DNA of 24,663 bases from JAYGED01 sp046582565. Its GTDB lineage: Bacteria; Pseudomonadota; Alphaproteobacteria; JAAXGF01. The translations under genes and the position numbers were made by a program. Location of the stretch: assembly GCA_046582565.1 (NCBI GenBank), contig JAYGED010000014.1, forward strand, positions 1 through 24,663. The letters run 5' to 3'. The notes beneath the pieces were generated by a model. It did not search any database, was not told where the DNA came from, and saw nothing but the letters and a program-made list of their open reading frames with translations. The first letter of the stretch is position 1; each line of letters opens with the position of its first letter. Of the stretch, positions 14,951 through 22,915 are shown one piece after another.

Positions 14951-15190
14951 TCACGAGGGGCTTGGGCGGCGCACGGAGAACGAATCGGCTAACTTCTTAC
15001 CTGCGCCGACAAACGCGGCGCCGATGAATGTGCCAAACCGGGCCGCGGCGTGGCTGGTTTGGGCGATCAGACGACGACCCTCGGATCGATCGGTGACGCT
15101 GATCGAGTTGACAAGCCCGTCAAAGCGATTGGTGGGCAGCATATCCTGCTGACGGCTGAGCCAATATGTATCGCTGTCATGATGCAACAT
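14951..15190 (-). CDS. Small hypothetical protein, 79 aa
   Basis: Frame of 79 codons on the minus strand with AGGAG eight bases before the ATG at 15190, the main support that it is real. The product has a polar N-terminus (DSDTYWLSRQQDMLP), a central NRFDGLVNSISVTDRSEGRR and an alanine/glycine-rich hydrophobic stretch (about residues 47-65, HAAARFGTFIGAAFVGAG) that could associate with membrane. I do not recognise a family. It diverges from the SARP-type regulator across a region with 11-bp direct repeats and may be controlled by it; this is inference. Confidence 0.6.
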   Translation of the reverse strand: MLHHDSDTYWLSRQQDMLPTNRFDGLVNSISVTDRSEGRRLIAQTSHAAARFGTFIGAAFVGAGKKLADSFSVRRPSPS

Positions 15191-15280
15191 CTTCTTGTCT
15201 CCTATTCTCGTGTGAACCGAACACCTGATTGCGTTGGCTCCCTGTTTACGCCGACGCCGTAACAGCGCTGTAAGGCGGGG

Positions 15281-15330
15281 CGTGAGAATCGGCTCCCGTA
15301 CCGTGAGAAATGCGTGAAAAAGTCGTAGAA
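15281..15330 (+). promoter_or_regulatory. 11-bp-phased direct repeats upstream of the SARP-type gene
   Basis: CGTGAGAA occurs at 15281 and again at 15302, then CGTGAAAA at 15313 and CGTAGAA at 15324. The last three have an exact 11-bp period and the first lies 21 bp further upstream. SARP regulators such as DnrI and ActII-ORF4 bind heptamer direct repeats spaced 11 or 22 bp, and a gene encoding that DNA-binding architecture begins about 85 bp downstream. An isolated CGTGTGAA is at 15209. A perfect ACAGCGCTGT palindrome at 15262-15271 lies between the repeats and the 79-aa gene. The site is a candidate operator shared by both divergent genes. Confidence 0.5.
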
Positions 15331-15414
15331 CCTGTCGGTCGGATCATTTGGTAGTTGCGGCAAGAGCCCGTAAGATGCGGACGGGTAAGGATACCGGTAT
15401 ATGAGACGACTGGT

Positions 15415-17373
15415 TTGAAGCTGCAACTGCTCGGGCCGTTCGAGGCGTGCCTGGGCGATGATGTGCCCGTTGCGATTACGGGGAAGAAGGCTAAGGCGCT
15501 GCTGGCTTATCTGGCGCTCGCGGGCGGACAGCCGGTGTCGCGTGACAAGCTCGCCGGCGTGCTTTGGGAATTCAGCGCCGACGAGCAGGCGCGCACCAGC
15601 CTCAGACAGACGATCTCGTCATTGCGCAAGTGCATTTCTCCACTCGATGGCGAGGCGCTGGTCAGCGAGGGCGATACCCTGGCGATCGACCCCAAGGTAG
15701 TCGCCGTCGACGCCCTCGACTTCGAAGCCCTGGTCGCCGACGGCACAACCGAGGCGCTTGAGCACGCCAGCGCGCTTTACCGCGGCGACCTTCTCGACGG
15801 CATGAGCCTGCGCGAGGAGGCTTTCGAGGCGTGGCTCAGGGGCGAGCGCGCACGGTATCGCGAGTTGGCGCTGGGGGCGCTTGCTACCTTGTTCAGACAC
15901 TGCGCCGAGAAGGGCGAGTGTGACAACGCCGCCCACATAGCCACACGGTTGCTGGGCCTCGACCCGCTACGCGAAGACATCCATCGCGCGCTCATGCGGC
16001 TCTACGCCGAGCAGGGCCAGCGCGGCCTCGCGGTCAAGCAATATGAGCAATGCCGAGACAATCTCCGTCGCGAGCTGGATGTGGCGCCGGCGCCCGAGAC
16101 CGAGGCGCTGTATCAGGAAATCAAGGAGCAATCGGCATCACCGGACAGGGCTGCGGAATTGGCCGAATATACCGCGCATGTCGCGGACGAGGCGCCGCCA
16201 CTTCCCGACAAGCCATCAATCGCCGTGCTGCCCTTCACCAATATGTCGGGCGACCCTGATCAGGAATACTTCTCCGACGGCATCACCGAGGACATCATCA
16301 CCGATTTAAGCCGGTTTCGGTCGCTTTTCGTGGTCGCACGCAACTCGTCCTTCGCATTTCGCGGCAATTCGGTGGATATCCGGGAGGTAGGGCGAAGCCT
16401 AGGCGTCCGCTTCGTACTTGAGGGTTCCGTACGCATGGTCAGCAACAGGGTTCGCATCACCGCCCAGTTGATCGATGCCGGCACGACGAACCACATTTGG
16501 GGCGACCGCTACGATGGAGACTTAGCCGACGTTTTTGCGGTTCAAGACGAAATTTCGCACTCCATCGTCTCTACGATTGCGGGGCGGCTTGAAGATTTTG
16601 ACGCCGATCGTGTGGCAACCAAGCCAACAGACAATCTTTCCGCCTATGAAAATTTCCTTCGTGGTCAGAAGCTCGTGCACAATTATACGCGAGACGACTA
16701 TGCCAACGCGCGCCGGTACTTTGAGCATGCGATCTCTTTGGATCCGAATTTTGCCCGCGCCCGCGCCTGGTTGGCAGACGTTGACATATTCAGCTGGTTC
16801 TGGGACTTGACACCCGAAGGGCTCGAACTTGCTTTTCACACCGGTGAGGCCGCACTCGCCTTGGATGACCACGAAAGCAAGAGCCATCTGGCATTGGGGT
16901 TGGCTCAATTGTTCCGCGCCGAACACGAAAAATCCGAATACCATCTCCTCAGGGCATCCGAGCTGAACCCCAATGACGACCTCATCATGATCGAGAACGG
17001 CCGCTACATGATATACGTAGACGAACCGCAAGCGGGCGCGGATCTTGTTCGTCAGGCCATGCGTCGCAACCCCTATCATCCGAACTGGTATTGGAACATT
17101 CTTGGACGCTGCCTTCACACGGCCAAACTTTATGATGAAGCCATATCCGCTCTCGAACGCATTAGGACCCCACAGTTTTGGAACCACGCATACCTAGCCG
17201 CTTGTTATGCCGAACTCGGCCAATTGCGGGAATCAGCAAAGAATTCGGAAGCTTTGCTTGCCCTAAAACCAGAATTCACAATCACGGAATTCGCGACGGT
17301 TTTGCCATATCGGGACAAGCAGGTGTTGCACGAGTTTTTGGCGGGATTGCACCAAGCAGGACTGCCCGCGTGA
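15415..17373 (+). CDS. SARP/BTAD regulator with TolB-like and TPR domains
   Basis: Multidomain protein, 652 aa from a TTG start at 15415 (KLQLLGPFEA follows, typical of the domain); an upstream TTG at 15355 is in frame and cannot be excluded. Residues 1-90 form an OmpR-type winged helix (ITGKKAKALLAYLAL, then RDKLAGVLWEFSADEQARTSLRQ), about 95-235 the BTAD helical domain, about 265-400 a TolB/FlgO-like domain (SIAVLPFTNMSGDPDQEYFSDGI, GVRFVLEGSVR), and the rest TPR-like helices. This layout is common in alphaproteobacterial regulators, often listed as adenylate-cyclase-like, but no cyclase domain is present. Targets unknown; 11-bp repeats upstream suggest autoregulation. Confidence 0.87.
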   Translation: MKLQLLGPFEACLGDDVPVAITGKKAKALLAYLALAGGQPVSRDKLAGVLWEFSADEQARTSLRQTISSLRKCISPLDGEALVSEGDTLAIDPKVVAVDALDFEALVADGTTEALEHASALYRGDLLDGMSLREEAFEAWLRGERARYRELALGALATLFRHCAEKGECDNAAHIATRLLGLDPLREDIHRALMRLYAEQGQRGLAVKQYEQCRDNLRRELDVAPAPETEALYQEIKEQSASPDRAAELAEYTAHVADEAPPLPDKPSIAVLPFTNMSGDPDQEYFSDGITEDIITDLSRFRSLFVVARNSSFAFRGNSVDIREVGRSLGVRFVLEGSVRMVSNRVRITAQLIDAGTTNHIWGDRYDGDLADVFAVQDEISHSIVSTIAGRLEDFDADRVATKPTDNLSAYENFLRGQKLVHNYTRDDYANARRYFEHAISLDPNFARARAWLADVDIFSWFWDLTPEGLELAFHTGEAALALDDHESKSHLALGLAQLFRAEHEKSEYHLLRASELNPNDDLIMIENGRYMIYVDEPQAGADLVRQAMRRNPYHPNWYWNILGRCLHTAKLYDEAISALERIRTPQFWNHAYLAACYAELGQLRESAKNSEALLALKPEFTITEFATVLPYRDKQVLHEFLAGLHQAGLPA

Positions 17374-17432
17374 GTGAGCCGGCCAGAGCAGCATTCGATC
17401 AGCGGACATAAGGGCCGCTTTGCGAAGCCTGG

Positions 17433-18707
17433 TTATGAATCCATGATCAGCGCCCGCCAGCCGATGTCGCGGCGGCAGAAGCCTTGCGGCCAGTCGATGG
17501 CGTCGACGGCGGCGTAGGCGCGCATCTGCGCCTCGGCGAGGGTCTCGCCCGTGGCGGTGACGCCGAGCACACGGCCTCCCGTAGCAACGATCGCGCCGTC
17601 GTCTCCGGTGCCGGTGCCGGCATGGAAGATGACGGCGCCCTCCAGGGCGCCCGCCTCATCGAGCCCGCGGATGACCGAGCCCTTTTCGTAAGATCCCGGA
17701 TAGCCCTCGGTGGCCATCACCACGCAGAGCGCCGCCTGGTCGCGCCAGCGCAGAGTGATCTTATCGAGCACCCCGTCGCGGGCGGCGATCAGGGCCGGCA
17801 ACAGATCCGACATCAGCCGGGTGACCATGACCTGGGATTCGGGATCGCCGAAACGGGCGTTGTATTCGATCACCTTGGGGCCCTGCTCGGTCAGCATCAG
17901 CCCGCAATAGAGCACCCCCTTGAAGGGCCGGCCCTCGGCGGCCATGGCGGCCAGGGTGGGCTCGATGATGGTGCTCATGATCTCGGCGGCCATGGCCTCG
18001 TCGACCGCGGGTGTCGGCGAATAGGCGCCCATGCCGCCGGTGTTGGGGCCCAGATCGCCCTCGCCCACCGCCTTATGGTCTTGCGCGGCGGCGAGCGGTA
18101 GGGCGTGGACCCCGTCGACCAGGGCATGGAAGCTCGCCTCCTGGCCGATGAGCTTTTCCTCGATCACCCATTCGGTCGCGGCATCCCCGAGGGCGGCGCC
18201 CAGGTCGTCGATGGCGGCCAGGGCCTGATCCACGGTCTCGGCGACCACCACGCCCTTGCCGGCGGCCAGGCCGTCGGCCTTGACCACGATGGGCGCGCCC
18301 TGGTCGCGGATATAATCCTTCGCCGCGGCGTCGTCGGTAAAGCGCCCATAGGCGCCGCTCGGGATGTTGTAATTGGCGCAAAGATCCTTGGTGAAGCCCT
18401 TCGATCCCTCGAGGACGGCGGCGGCGGCGGTGGGGCCGAAAGCCTTAATGCCCGCCGCCTCGAGCGCATCGACCAGCCCCGCCACCAAAGGCGCTTCCGG
18501 ACCGACCACGACGAAATCCACGGAGCGCTCCCGACAGAGCGCAATCAGGCCGTCAAAGTCATCGACGGCGACGGCGACGCATTCCGCCTGCTCGGCGATG
18601 CCGGCGTTTCCGGGGGCGCAGAGCAGCGCGTCGCACAGGGGCGAGGCCGCAATCGCCCAGCACAGGGCATGCTCCCGGCCGCCCGATCCAACCACCAAAA
18701 TCTTCAT
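17433..18707 (-). CDS. purD: Phosphoribosylamine-glycine ligase
   Basis: Second enzyme of de novo purine synthesis: ATP-dependent joining of glycine to 5-phosphoribosylamine to form GAR. The protein of 424 aa starts at ATG 18707 (MKILVVGSGGREHAL, AGGGGG upstream). It shows the N-terminal GAR-synthetase motif, CAPGNAGIAE, the ATP-grasp region with KADGLAAGKGVVVAET, LGPNTGGMGAYSP and EYNARFGDPE. Length and motifs match full PurD. It is divergent from xseA with only 51 bp between starts, an arrangement I recall from other alphaproteobacteria. It converges with the SARP-type regulator gene, 59 bp apart. Confidence 0.97.
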   Translation of the reverse strand: MKILVVGSGGREHALCWAIAASPLCDALLCAPGNAGIAEQAECVAVAVDDFDGLIALCRERSVDFVVVGPEAPLVAGLVDALEAAGIKAFGPTAAAAVLEGSKGFTKDLCANYNIPSGAYGRFTDDAAAKDYIRDQGAPIVVKADGLAAGKGVVVAETVDQALAAIDDLGAALGDAATEWVIEEKLIGQEASFHALVDGVHALPLAAAQDHKAVGEGDLGPNTGGMGAYSPTPAVDEAMAAEIMSTIIEPTLAAMAAEGRPFKGVLYCGLMLTEQGPKVIEYNARFGDPESQVMVTRLMSDLLPALIAARDGVLDKITLRWRDQAALCVVMATEGYPGSYEKGSVIRGLDEAGALEGAVIFHAGTGTGDDGAIVATGGRVLGVTATGETLAEAQMRAYAAVDAIDWPQGFCRRDIGWRALIMDS

Positions 18708-18716
18708 GACGCCCCC

Positions 18717-18745
18717 TTGCTCCACCGAGAGCCTCTTGTATCATA
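18717..18745. promoter_or_regulatory. Overlapping divergent -10 boxes for purD and xseA
   Basis: In the 51-bp gap, TATCAT (18739-18744, plus) with TTGCTC (18717-18722) at 16-bp spacing could serve xseA, while TATGAT (18745-18740, minus) could serve purD. The two boxes share five bases, so the promoters would compete. Box matches are moderate. Confidence 0.35.
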
Positions 18746-18758
18746 GTGGGCGAAACAA

Positions 18759-20162
18759 ATGACCGACATTCCCGGCAATATTCCCGAATATAGCGTCAGC
18801 GAAATCTCGGCGGCAGTGAAACTGTCTGTCGAGCAGGCGTTCGACCGGGTCCGCGTGCGCGGCGAGGTGTCGCGCATCACCCGGGCGAAATCCGGCCATG
18901 TCTATTTCCGCCTCAAGGACGAGAACGCGGTGATCGATGCGATCTGCTGGCGCGGCGTCGCCGGCAAGCTGCGCCATCAGCCGGAAGACGGCCTCGAGAT
19001 GATCTGCACCGGCCGGCTGACCACCTATCCCGGCCGCTCGTCCTATCAGATCATCGTCGATCACGTGGAGCCGGCGGGCGAAGGCGCCATGCTGAAGCTG
19101 CTTGAGGACCGCCGCCGCGCACTCGCCGCCGAGGGCCTGTTCGACGAGGAGGCCAAGCAGGCCATACCCCATCTGCCCGAGGTTATCGGCGTGGTCACCT
19201 CGCCGACCGGCGCTGTCATCCGCGATATTCTGCACCGACTCGCCGACCGCTTTCCGCGCCACGTGCTGGTCTGGCCGGTCGCTGTCCAGGGCGAGCGCGC
19301 CGCCGCCGAGGTCGCCCACGCTATCGAGGGCTTCAACCGCCTGGAGCCGGGCGGGCCTGTGCCGCGCCCTGATCTGCTGATCGTGGCGCGGGGCGGCGGC
19401 AGCCTGGAAGACCTGTGGCCCTTCAATGAGGAAATCGTCGTGCGCGCCGCGGCGGCAAGCGCCATACCGCTGATCTCGGCGATCGGCCATGAGACCGACA
19501 CCACTCTGATCGACTTCGCCGCCGATCTGCGCGCGCCGACGCCCACCGCCGCCGCCGAGATGGCCGTGCCGGTGCGCGCCGAATTGAGCGCCCGGGTGAT
19601 TGATCTCAGCGGCCGCATGATCGGCGCTATAGGGCGCTACCAGGAGGCCCGGCGCCATGAGTTGCGCAGCCTGGCGCGCAGCCTGCCAAGCGATCCGCGA
19701 CGCCTGCTCGAAGGCGCCACCCAACGGCTCGATACTGCCTCGGAGCGGATGTTGGCGGCGCTTCGCCTGTGGGTCGAGCGGCAGCGGGCGCGTATCCCCG
19801 CCCTGCGCCCCGGCTCCCTGGCAAGCGGCATCCTGCATCGCCGCGCCGCCTTCGCCGCCCTGGCGCCCCGGCTGCACCGCGCCCTCGGGCGCGGCCTCGG
19901 CCAGATCCGCGACCGACTCGAAACCCAGGCCCGCCTGCTGGAAGGATTCGGCTTCGAGCAGGTGCTGGCGCGGGGCTTCGTCCTGGTGCGCGACGATCAG
20001 GGCGCGCCCCTGGTCTCGGCCGCCGAGGCCAAGCCTGGCATGGCCATCGAGCTGACCTTCCAAGACGGCGCCCGCGCCGCTTCCATAGAGGGTGACGGCG
20101 GCAAGAAGGCTCTCCCTAAAAAGAAACCGAAACCCGCAAAAGGTCAGGGTGATCTGTTTTGA
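18759..20162 (+). CDS. xseA: Exodeoxyribonuclease VII large subunit
   Basis: Large subunit of exonuclease VII, degrading single-stranded DNA in both directions together with XseB (not in this window). Protein of 467 aa: N-terminal OB-fold (YSVSEISAAVKLSVEQAF, VRGEVSRITRAKSGHVYF), catalytic domain with GVVTSPTGAVIRDI, RGGGSLEDLWPFN, SAIGHETDTTLIDF and RAPTPTAAAE, then a long helical region and the C-terminal LARGFVLVRD. The tail is lysine-rich (KKALPKKKPKPAKG). The downstream M23 gene overlaps its stop in TTGA, indicating coupling. The Shine-Dalgarno before the ATG at 18759 is weak. Confidence 0.97.
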   Translation: MTDIPGNIPEYSVSEISAAVKLSVEQAFDRVRVRGEVSRITRAKSGHVYFRLKDENAVIDAICWRGVAGKLRHQPEDGLEMICTGRLTTYPGRSSYQIIVDHVEPAGEGAMLKLLEDRRRALAAEGLFDEEAKQAIPHLPEVIGVVTSPTGAVIRDILHRLADRFPRHVLVWPVAVQGERAAAEVAHAIEGFNRLEPGGPVPRPDLLIVARGGGSLEDLWPFNEEIVVRAAAASAIPLISAIGHETDTTLIDFAADLRAPTPTAAAEMAVPVRAELSARVIDLSGRMIGAIGRYQEARRHELRSLARSLPSDPRRLLEGATQRLDTASERMLAALRLWVERQRARIPALRPGSLASGILHRRAAFAALAPRLHRALGRGLGQIRDRLETQARLLEGFGFEQVLARGFVLVRDDQGAPLVSAAEAKPGMAIELTFQDGARAASIEGDGGKKALPKKKPKPAKGQGDLF

Positions 20163-20974
20163 AATTCTGGCCTCTCCTGGCAGCGTTTTTACTCTGGCAC
20201 ACGCAGCCCCTGGCCGCCCATGAGCTGCGCCTCGACGGCCCGCTGATCCAGGGCGGGCTGGTGATCGGCACCACCGAGCCGGACGCCCAGGTGCGCTTCG
20301 ACGGACGTCAAATCCGGGTTTCCGCCCAAGGGGTTTTTCTCATCGGCTTCGGCCGCGACGAGTTAGGCCCCTTGAAGCTAGAGGTGCGCCATGGCGACGG
20401 CGGCGTGACCACCAGACGCCTGGAGATCGAGCCGCGCAACTACAAGCTGCAACGCATCGACGGCCTGCCCGCCCAGATGGTGAACCCGTCTGCTGAGGCC
20501 CTGGCGCGGATACAGCGCGAAGGCGCGATGATCGCGGCGGTGCGCGCCATGGACAGCCCCGAGCCCTTGTTCGCCGGTGGTTTTGTCTGGCCGGCGCGGG
20601 GGCCGATCAGCGGCGTCTATGGCAGCCAGCGCATCCTCAACGGCGAACCCAAGCGGCCCCATTTCGGTGTCGATGTGGCGGCGCCCGTGGGCGCGCCCAT
20701 CACAGCGCCGGCCGACGGCGTGATCGCCCTCGCCGAGGAAGACCTTTATTATACCGGCGGCACGGTAATGATCGACCACGGCCATGGCCTGACCTCGGTC
20801 TATTCCCATATGAGCGCAGTGACCGCGAGCCTCGGCCAACGGGTCTCCCAGGGCGATATGATCGGCCGCGTCGGCGCCACGGGCCGGGCCACCGGCGCGC
20901 ATCTTGACTGGCGCATCAACCTGTTCAAGACCCGCCTGGACCCGGCGCTCCTGGTCGGGCCGATGGTGCAATAA
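20159..20974 (+). CDS. Exported M23-family peptidase
   Basis: Periplasmic zinc metallopeptidase of the lysostaphin/M23 (LytM-like) type, 271 aa, expected to act on peptidoglycan cross-links. The TTG start at 20159 overlaps the xseA TGA (TTGA) and gives a signal peptide ending near residue 20 (PLAA/HELR). N-terminal beta-rich region to about 130, then the catalytic domain: H168-x-x-x-D172 (PHFGVDVAAP), H217 (VYSHMS) and H248. The usual HxH reads HLD (GAHLDWRIN), so Asp250 takes the place of a zinc-ligand His. I recall the same variation in other alphaproteobacterial relatives, so it may be a subfamily trait, but activity is not assured. A hairpin follows the gene. Confidence 0.88.
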   Translation: MKFWPLLAAFLLWHTQPLAAHELRLDGPLIQGGLVIGTTEPDAQVRFDGRQIRVSAQGVFLIGFGRDELGPLKLEVRHGDGGVTTRRLEIEPRNYKLQRIDGLPAQMVNPSAEALARIQREGAMIAAVRAMDSPEPLFAGGFVWPARGPISGVYGSQRILNGEPKRPHFGVDVAAPVGAPITAPADGVIALAEEDLYYTGGTVMIDHGHGLTSVYSHMSAVTASLGQRVSQGDMIGRVGATGRATGAHLDWRINLFKTRLDPALLVGPMVQ

Positions 20975-20981
20975 GAAGCTG

Positions 20982-21021
20982 TCAGCGATCAGCCGGGTTT
21001 ATTGCTAAAGCTGATAGCTGA
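20982..21021. terminator. Imperfect hairpin between the M23 and rpoH-like genes
   Basis: TCAGCGATCAGC (20982-20993) can pair with GCTGATAGCTGA (21010-21021) with one mismatch around a 16-nt loop. It fills the 49-bp gap between convergent genes. Repeated GCTGAT/ATCAGC units suggest a small dispersed repeat as an alternative to a simple terminator. Confidence 0.4.
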
Positions 21022-21023
21022 TC

Positions 21024-21911
21024 TCACGCATCGAACAAGGCGCGGCGGCCTTTGATGCCTGACTGGCGGATGACCGAGCGTTTTATTTTCCGCACGGCGC
21101 CGTGCTCAATCTGGCGGACGCGTTCCTTGCTGATGCCGAGTTTGCGGCTCAGCGCCTTAAGCGTTACGGCATCGTCGCCGAGCCGTCGCGCGCGGATAAT
21201 CCGGCGCTCGCGGACCGTCAGTTCGTCAAGCGCCTCGGCCAGCCAGCGCGACCGGGTCTCGCCGTCGAGCAGCGACACCACCCTGGCCTCGGGTGACGGC
21301 GCCGGGTCGGCAAGATTATCCTGCCATTCCTCCTCGCCCTCCAGGCCGACCGGCGCGTTCAGGGACTGGTCGTTGGCGGAGAGCCTGAGTTCCATGGCTT
21401 CGACATCGCCGATCGGGACCTTGAGTTCGTCGGCAATAAGCTGGCGGGCCTGGAACGTCAGCCTGCTGTCGTGGGACTCATCGATGCGCGCGCGCAGGCG
21501 GCGGAAATTGAAAAACAGGGACTTTTGCGCCGCCGTGGTGCCGGTCCGCACAATCGACTAGTTGCGCAGGATATAATCCTGCATGGCGGAACGCACCCAC
21601 CAGGCGGCGTAGGTGGAGAAGCGTACTTGGCGCTTGGGCTGGAATCGCTGGGCGGCCAACAACAGGCCGACGACGCCTTCCTGGACCAGCTCGCTCAGGG
21701 GCGCGCCGTAGCGGCGGTATTGCATGGCGGGGCGCACTACCAGGCGGGTGTAGGCGTCGATCAAGCCGTGCAGGGCCTCGGTGTCGCCGTTCTCGCGCCA
21801 GCGAAGAGCGAGGGCCGATTCGTCCCCGCGCGACAGCAGCGGAGCGCGCATGGATGTCGAGATGAAACGACGGCTGGCGCGTTGTACTTCCAGGCTCTCG
21901 ACGATGGTCAT
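21024..21911 (-). pseudogene. rpoH: RpoH-type sigma factor interrupted by in-frame TAG
   Basis: Sigma-32/RpoH-family factor, 295 codons from ATG 21911 (a TAA directly precedes it in frame) to the stop at 21024, with codon 118 being TAG at 21560-21558. Before it come regions 1.2 to 2 (LVQEGVVGLLLAAQRF, FSTYAAWWVRSAMQDYILRN); after it SIVRTGTTAAQKSLFFNFRR, which includes the RpoH box, then region 3 and the region 4 helix-turn-helix (ALSRKLGISKERVRQIEHGA). E. coli RpoH reads YVLRNWRIVK here, so the TAG replaces the conserved Trp of region 2.4 by a single G-to-A change. No frameshift exists. Re-initiation at GTG 21551 lacks a ribosome site. TAG ends other genes nearby, so general recoding is unlikely. 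Sequencing error remains possible. Confidence 0.85.
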
Positions 21912-22082
21912 TTACAAGCCCCATGCGGCCGCTCCCGGCGACCGCCGCTATTGTTCCTCCCCCCGTTTGGTGACGGTCAATATTCTGTGGGCTGGCGCTC
22001 TGAAAAACCAAATCAAGCCCTCTCACTTCCATGTGATTACAAGGGCAATTTGCGTGATCCATAAACGACAAACGGGAATAAT

Positions 22083-22883
22083 TTAGCCTTCGATTTGCTC
22101 GATGCAGGCGCCGCTCATATCGAAACAGGCCGCCTGGAGGGGGCCGCCGCCGTCGCCGCACCCGCCGTCCAGGCTGGCGGTATGGGCGGTGATTCGAACG
22201 CCGCGTTTCTTGCGATCATAGCCGCGCACGATCATCTTGAAGCCATTGTAGGGCTCGGTGATCTTATCAAAACCGTCACCCCACCACAGGCTGTCGCCTT
22301 GGGTATCGAGGGGGCGGGCGGCTTCGATACCGGCGTTGACGAACAGCAGCGATCCGTCCTCGGTGAAAGCTGCCTGGCGCAAGGCCGACATCAATCGGGA
22401 ATGGCCGGGATGAGACTGCATGGCGTCGCGCATCTCGCCGGTCCAGCGCGCCAGCTCAACCGCGCCGTCACGGGCGCCGACAAGGCCATGGCTGGCATTG
22501 CCACCGTAGGCTTCGAGGGTCGCGCGCAAGCCCCGCTCAAACATCCATTCGAGAACCTCGCCGGGATTGAGGGCGAGATGGATCTGTATCAGCTTGGCCC
22601 ACATTTCTTCCTGGGCGCCGCGCAGGAAAACGACATCGCAGGCCAGCCCGCCTGGGCTTGAGAGCAATGCCCGGCGAAAGGACAGCAATTGATCCAGGGT
22701 TTCGCAGATTTCCTTGCCGTGGCCGAGAAAGTTACCGAGATAGACCAAGCGGTCGCCGGGCTCGAAACGCTCGGCAATCTGCTCGTGAACAGCCCTCAGG
22801 CGCTGCGCTTCGCCGTGAATCGATGCAACCGCCCAGACGCGGTTTGCGTTGTGCAGGGTTGCGAATTTCGAGGATTTCGGCAT
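22083..22883 (-). CDS. Degenerate PPP-type metallophosphatase (pseudoenzyme)
   Basis: Protein of 266 aa aligning along its full length with serine/threonine-type calcineurin-like phosphatases, but with the metal sites lost. GDIHG reads ASIHG (20-24), GDxxDRG reads GNFLGHG (50-56), GNHE reads GAQE (89-92), HAG reads NAG (183-185) and GHD/GHT reads GYD (221-223). Only His23 of the usual ligands stays. The surrounding framework (VYLG, FLRG, GDSLWWGDGF, GGPLQAACFD) is intact and the frame is open, so the protein seems maintained rather than decaying. It probably binds or scaffolds rather than hydrolyses. AAGG precedes the ATG at 22883; it follows carD by 32 bp and is likely co-transcribed. Confidence 0.82.
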   Translation of the reverse strand: MPKSSKFATLHNANRVWAVASIHGEAQRLRAVHEQIAERFEPGDRLVYLGNFLGHGKEICETLDQLLSFRRALLSSPGGLACDVVFLRGAQEEMWAKLIQIHLALNPGEVLEWMFERGLRATLEAYGGNASHGLVGARDGAVELARWTGEMRDAMQSHPGHSRLMSALRQAAFTEDGSLLFVNAGIEAARPLDTQGDSLWWGDGFDKITEPYNGFKMIVRGYDRKKRGVRITAHTASLDGGCGDGGGPLQAACFDMSGACIEQIEG

Positions 22884-22915
22884 CAGCGCCTTATCCGAGC
22901 GTTAAGACCGACCGA

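Noticed and set aside
18741..20063. Long open frame (440 codons) antisense to xseA
   Set aside because: Mirror frame of a strongly conserved gene, with a Gln/Gly/Ala-rich product and no recognisable domain.
21024..21551. Region 3-4 half of the sigma factor as an independent gene from GTG 21551
   Set aside because: No Shine-Dalgarno, and the part before it matches the missing sigma domain in the same frame, so one interrupted gene explains it better; re-initiation is kept only as an alternative.
21558..21560. Genome-wide reading of TAG as an amino acid
   Set aside because: TAG ends several intact genes here (serine hydrolase, mcd, thioesterase, rhlE) at normal family lengths.
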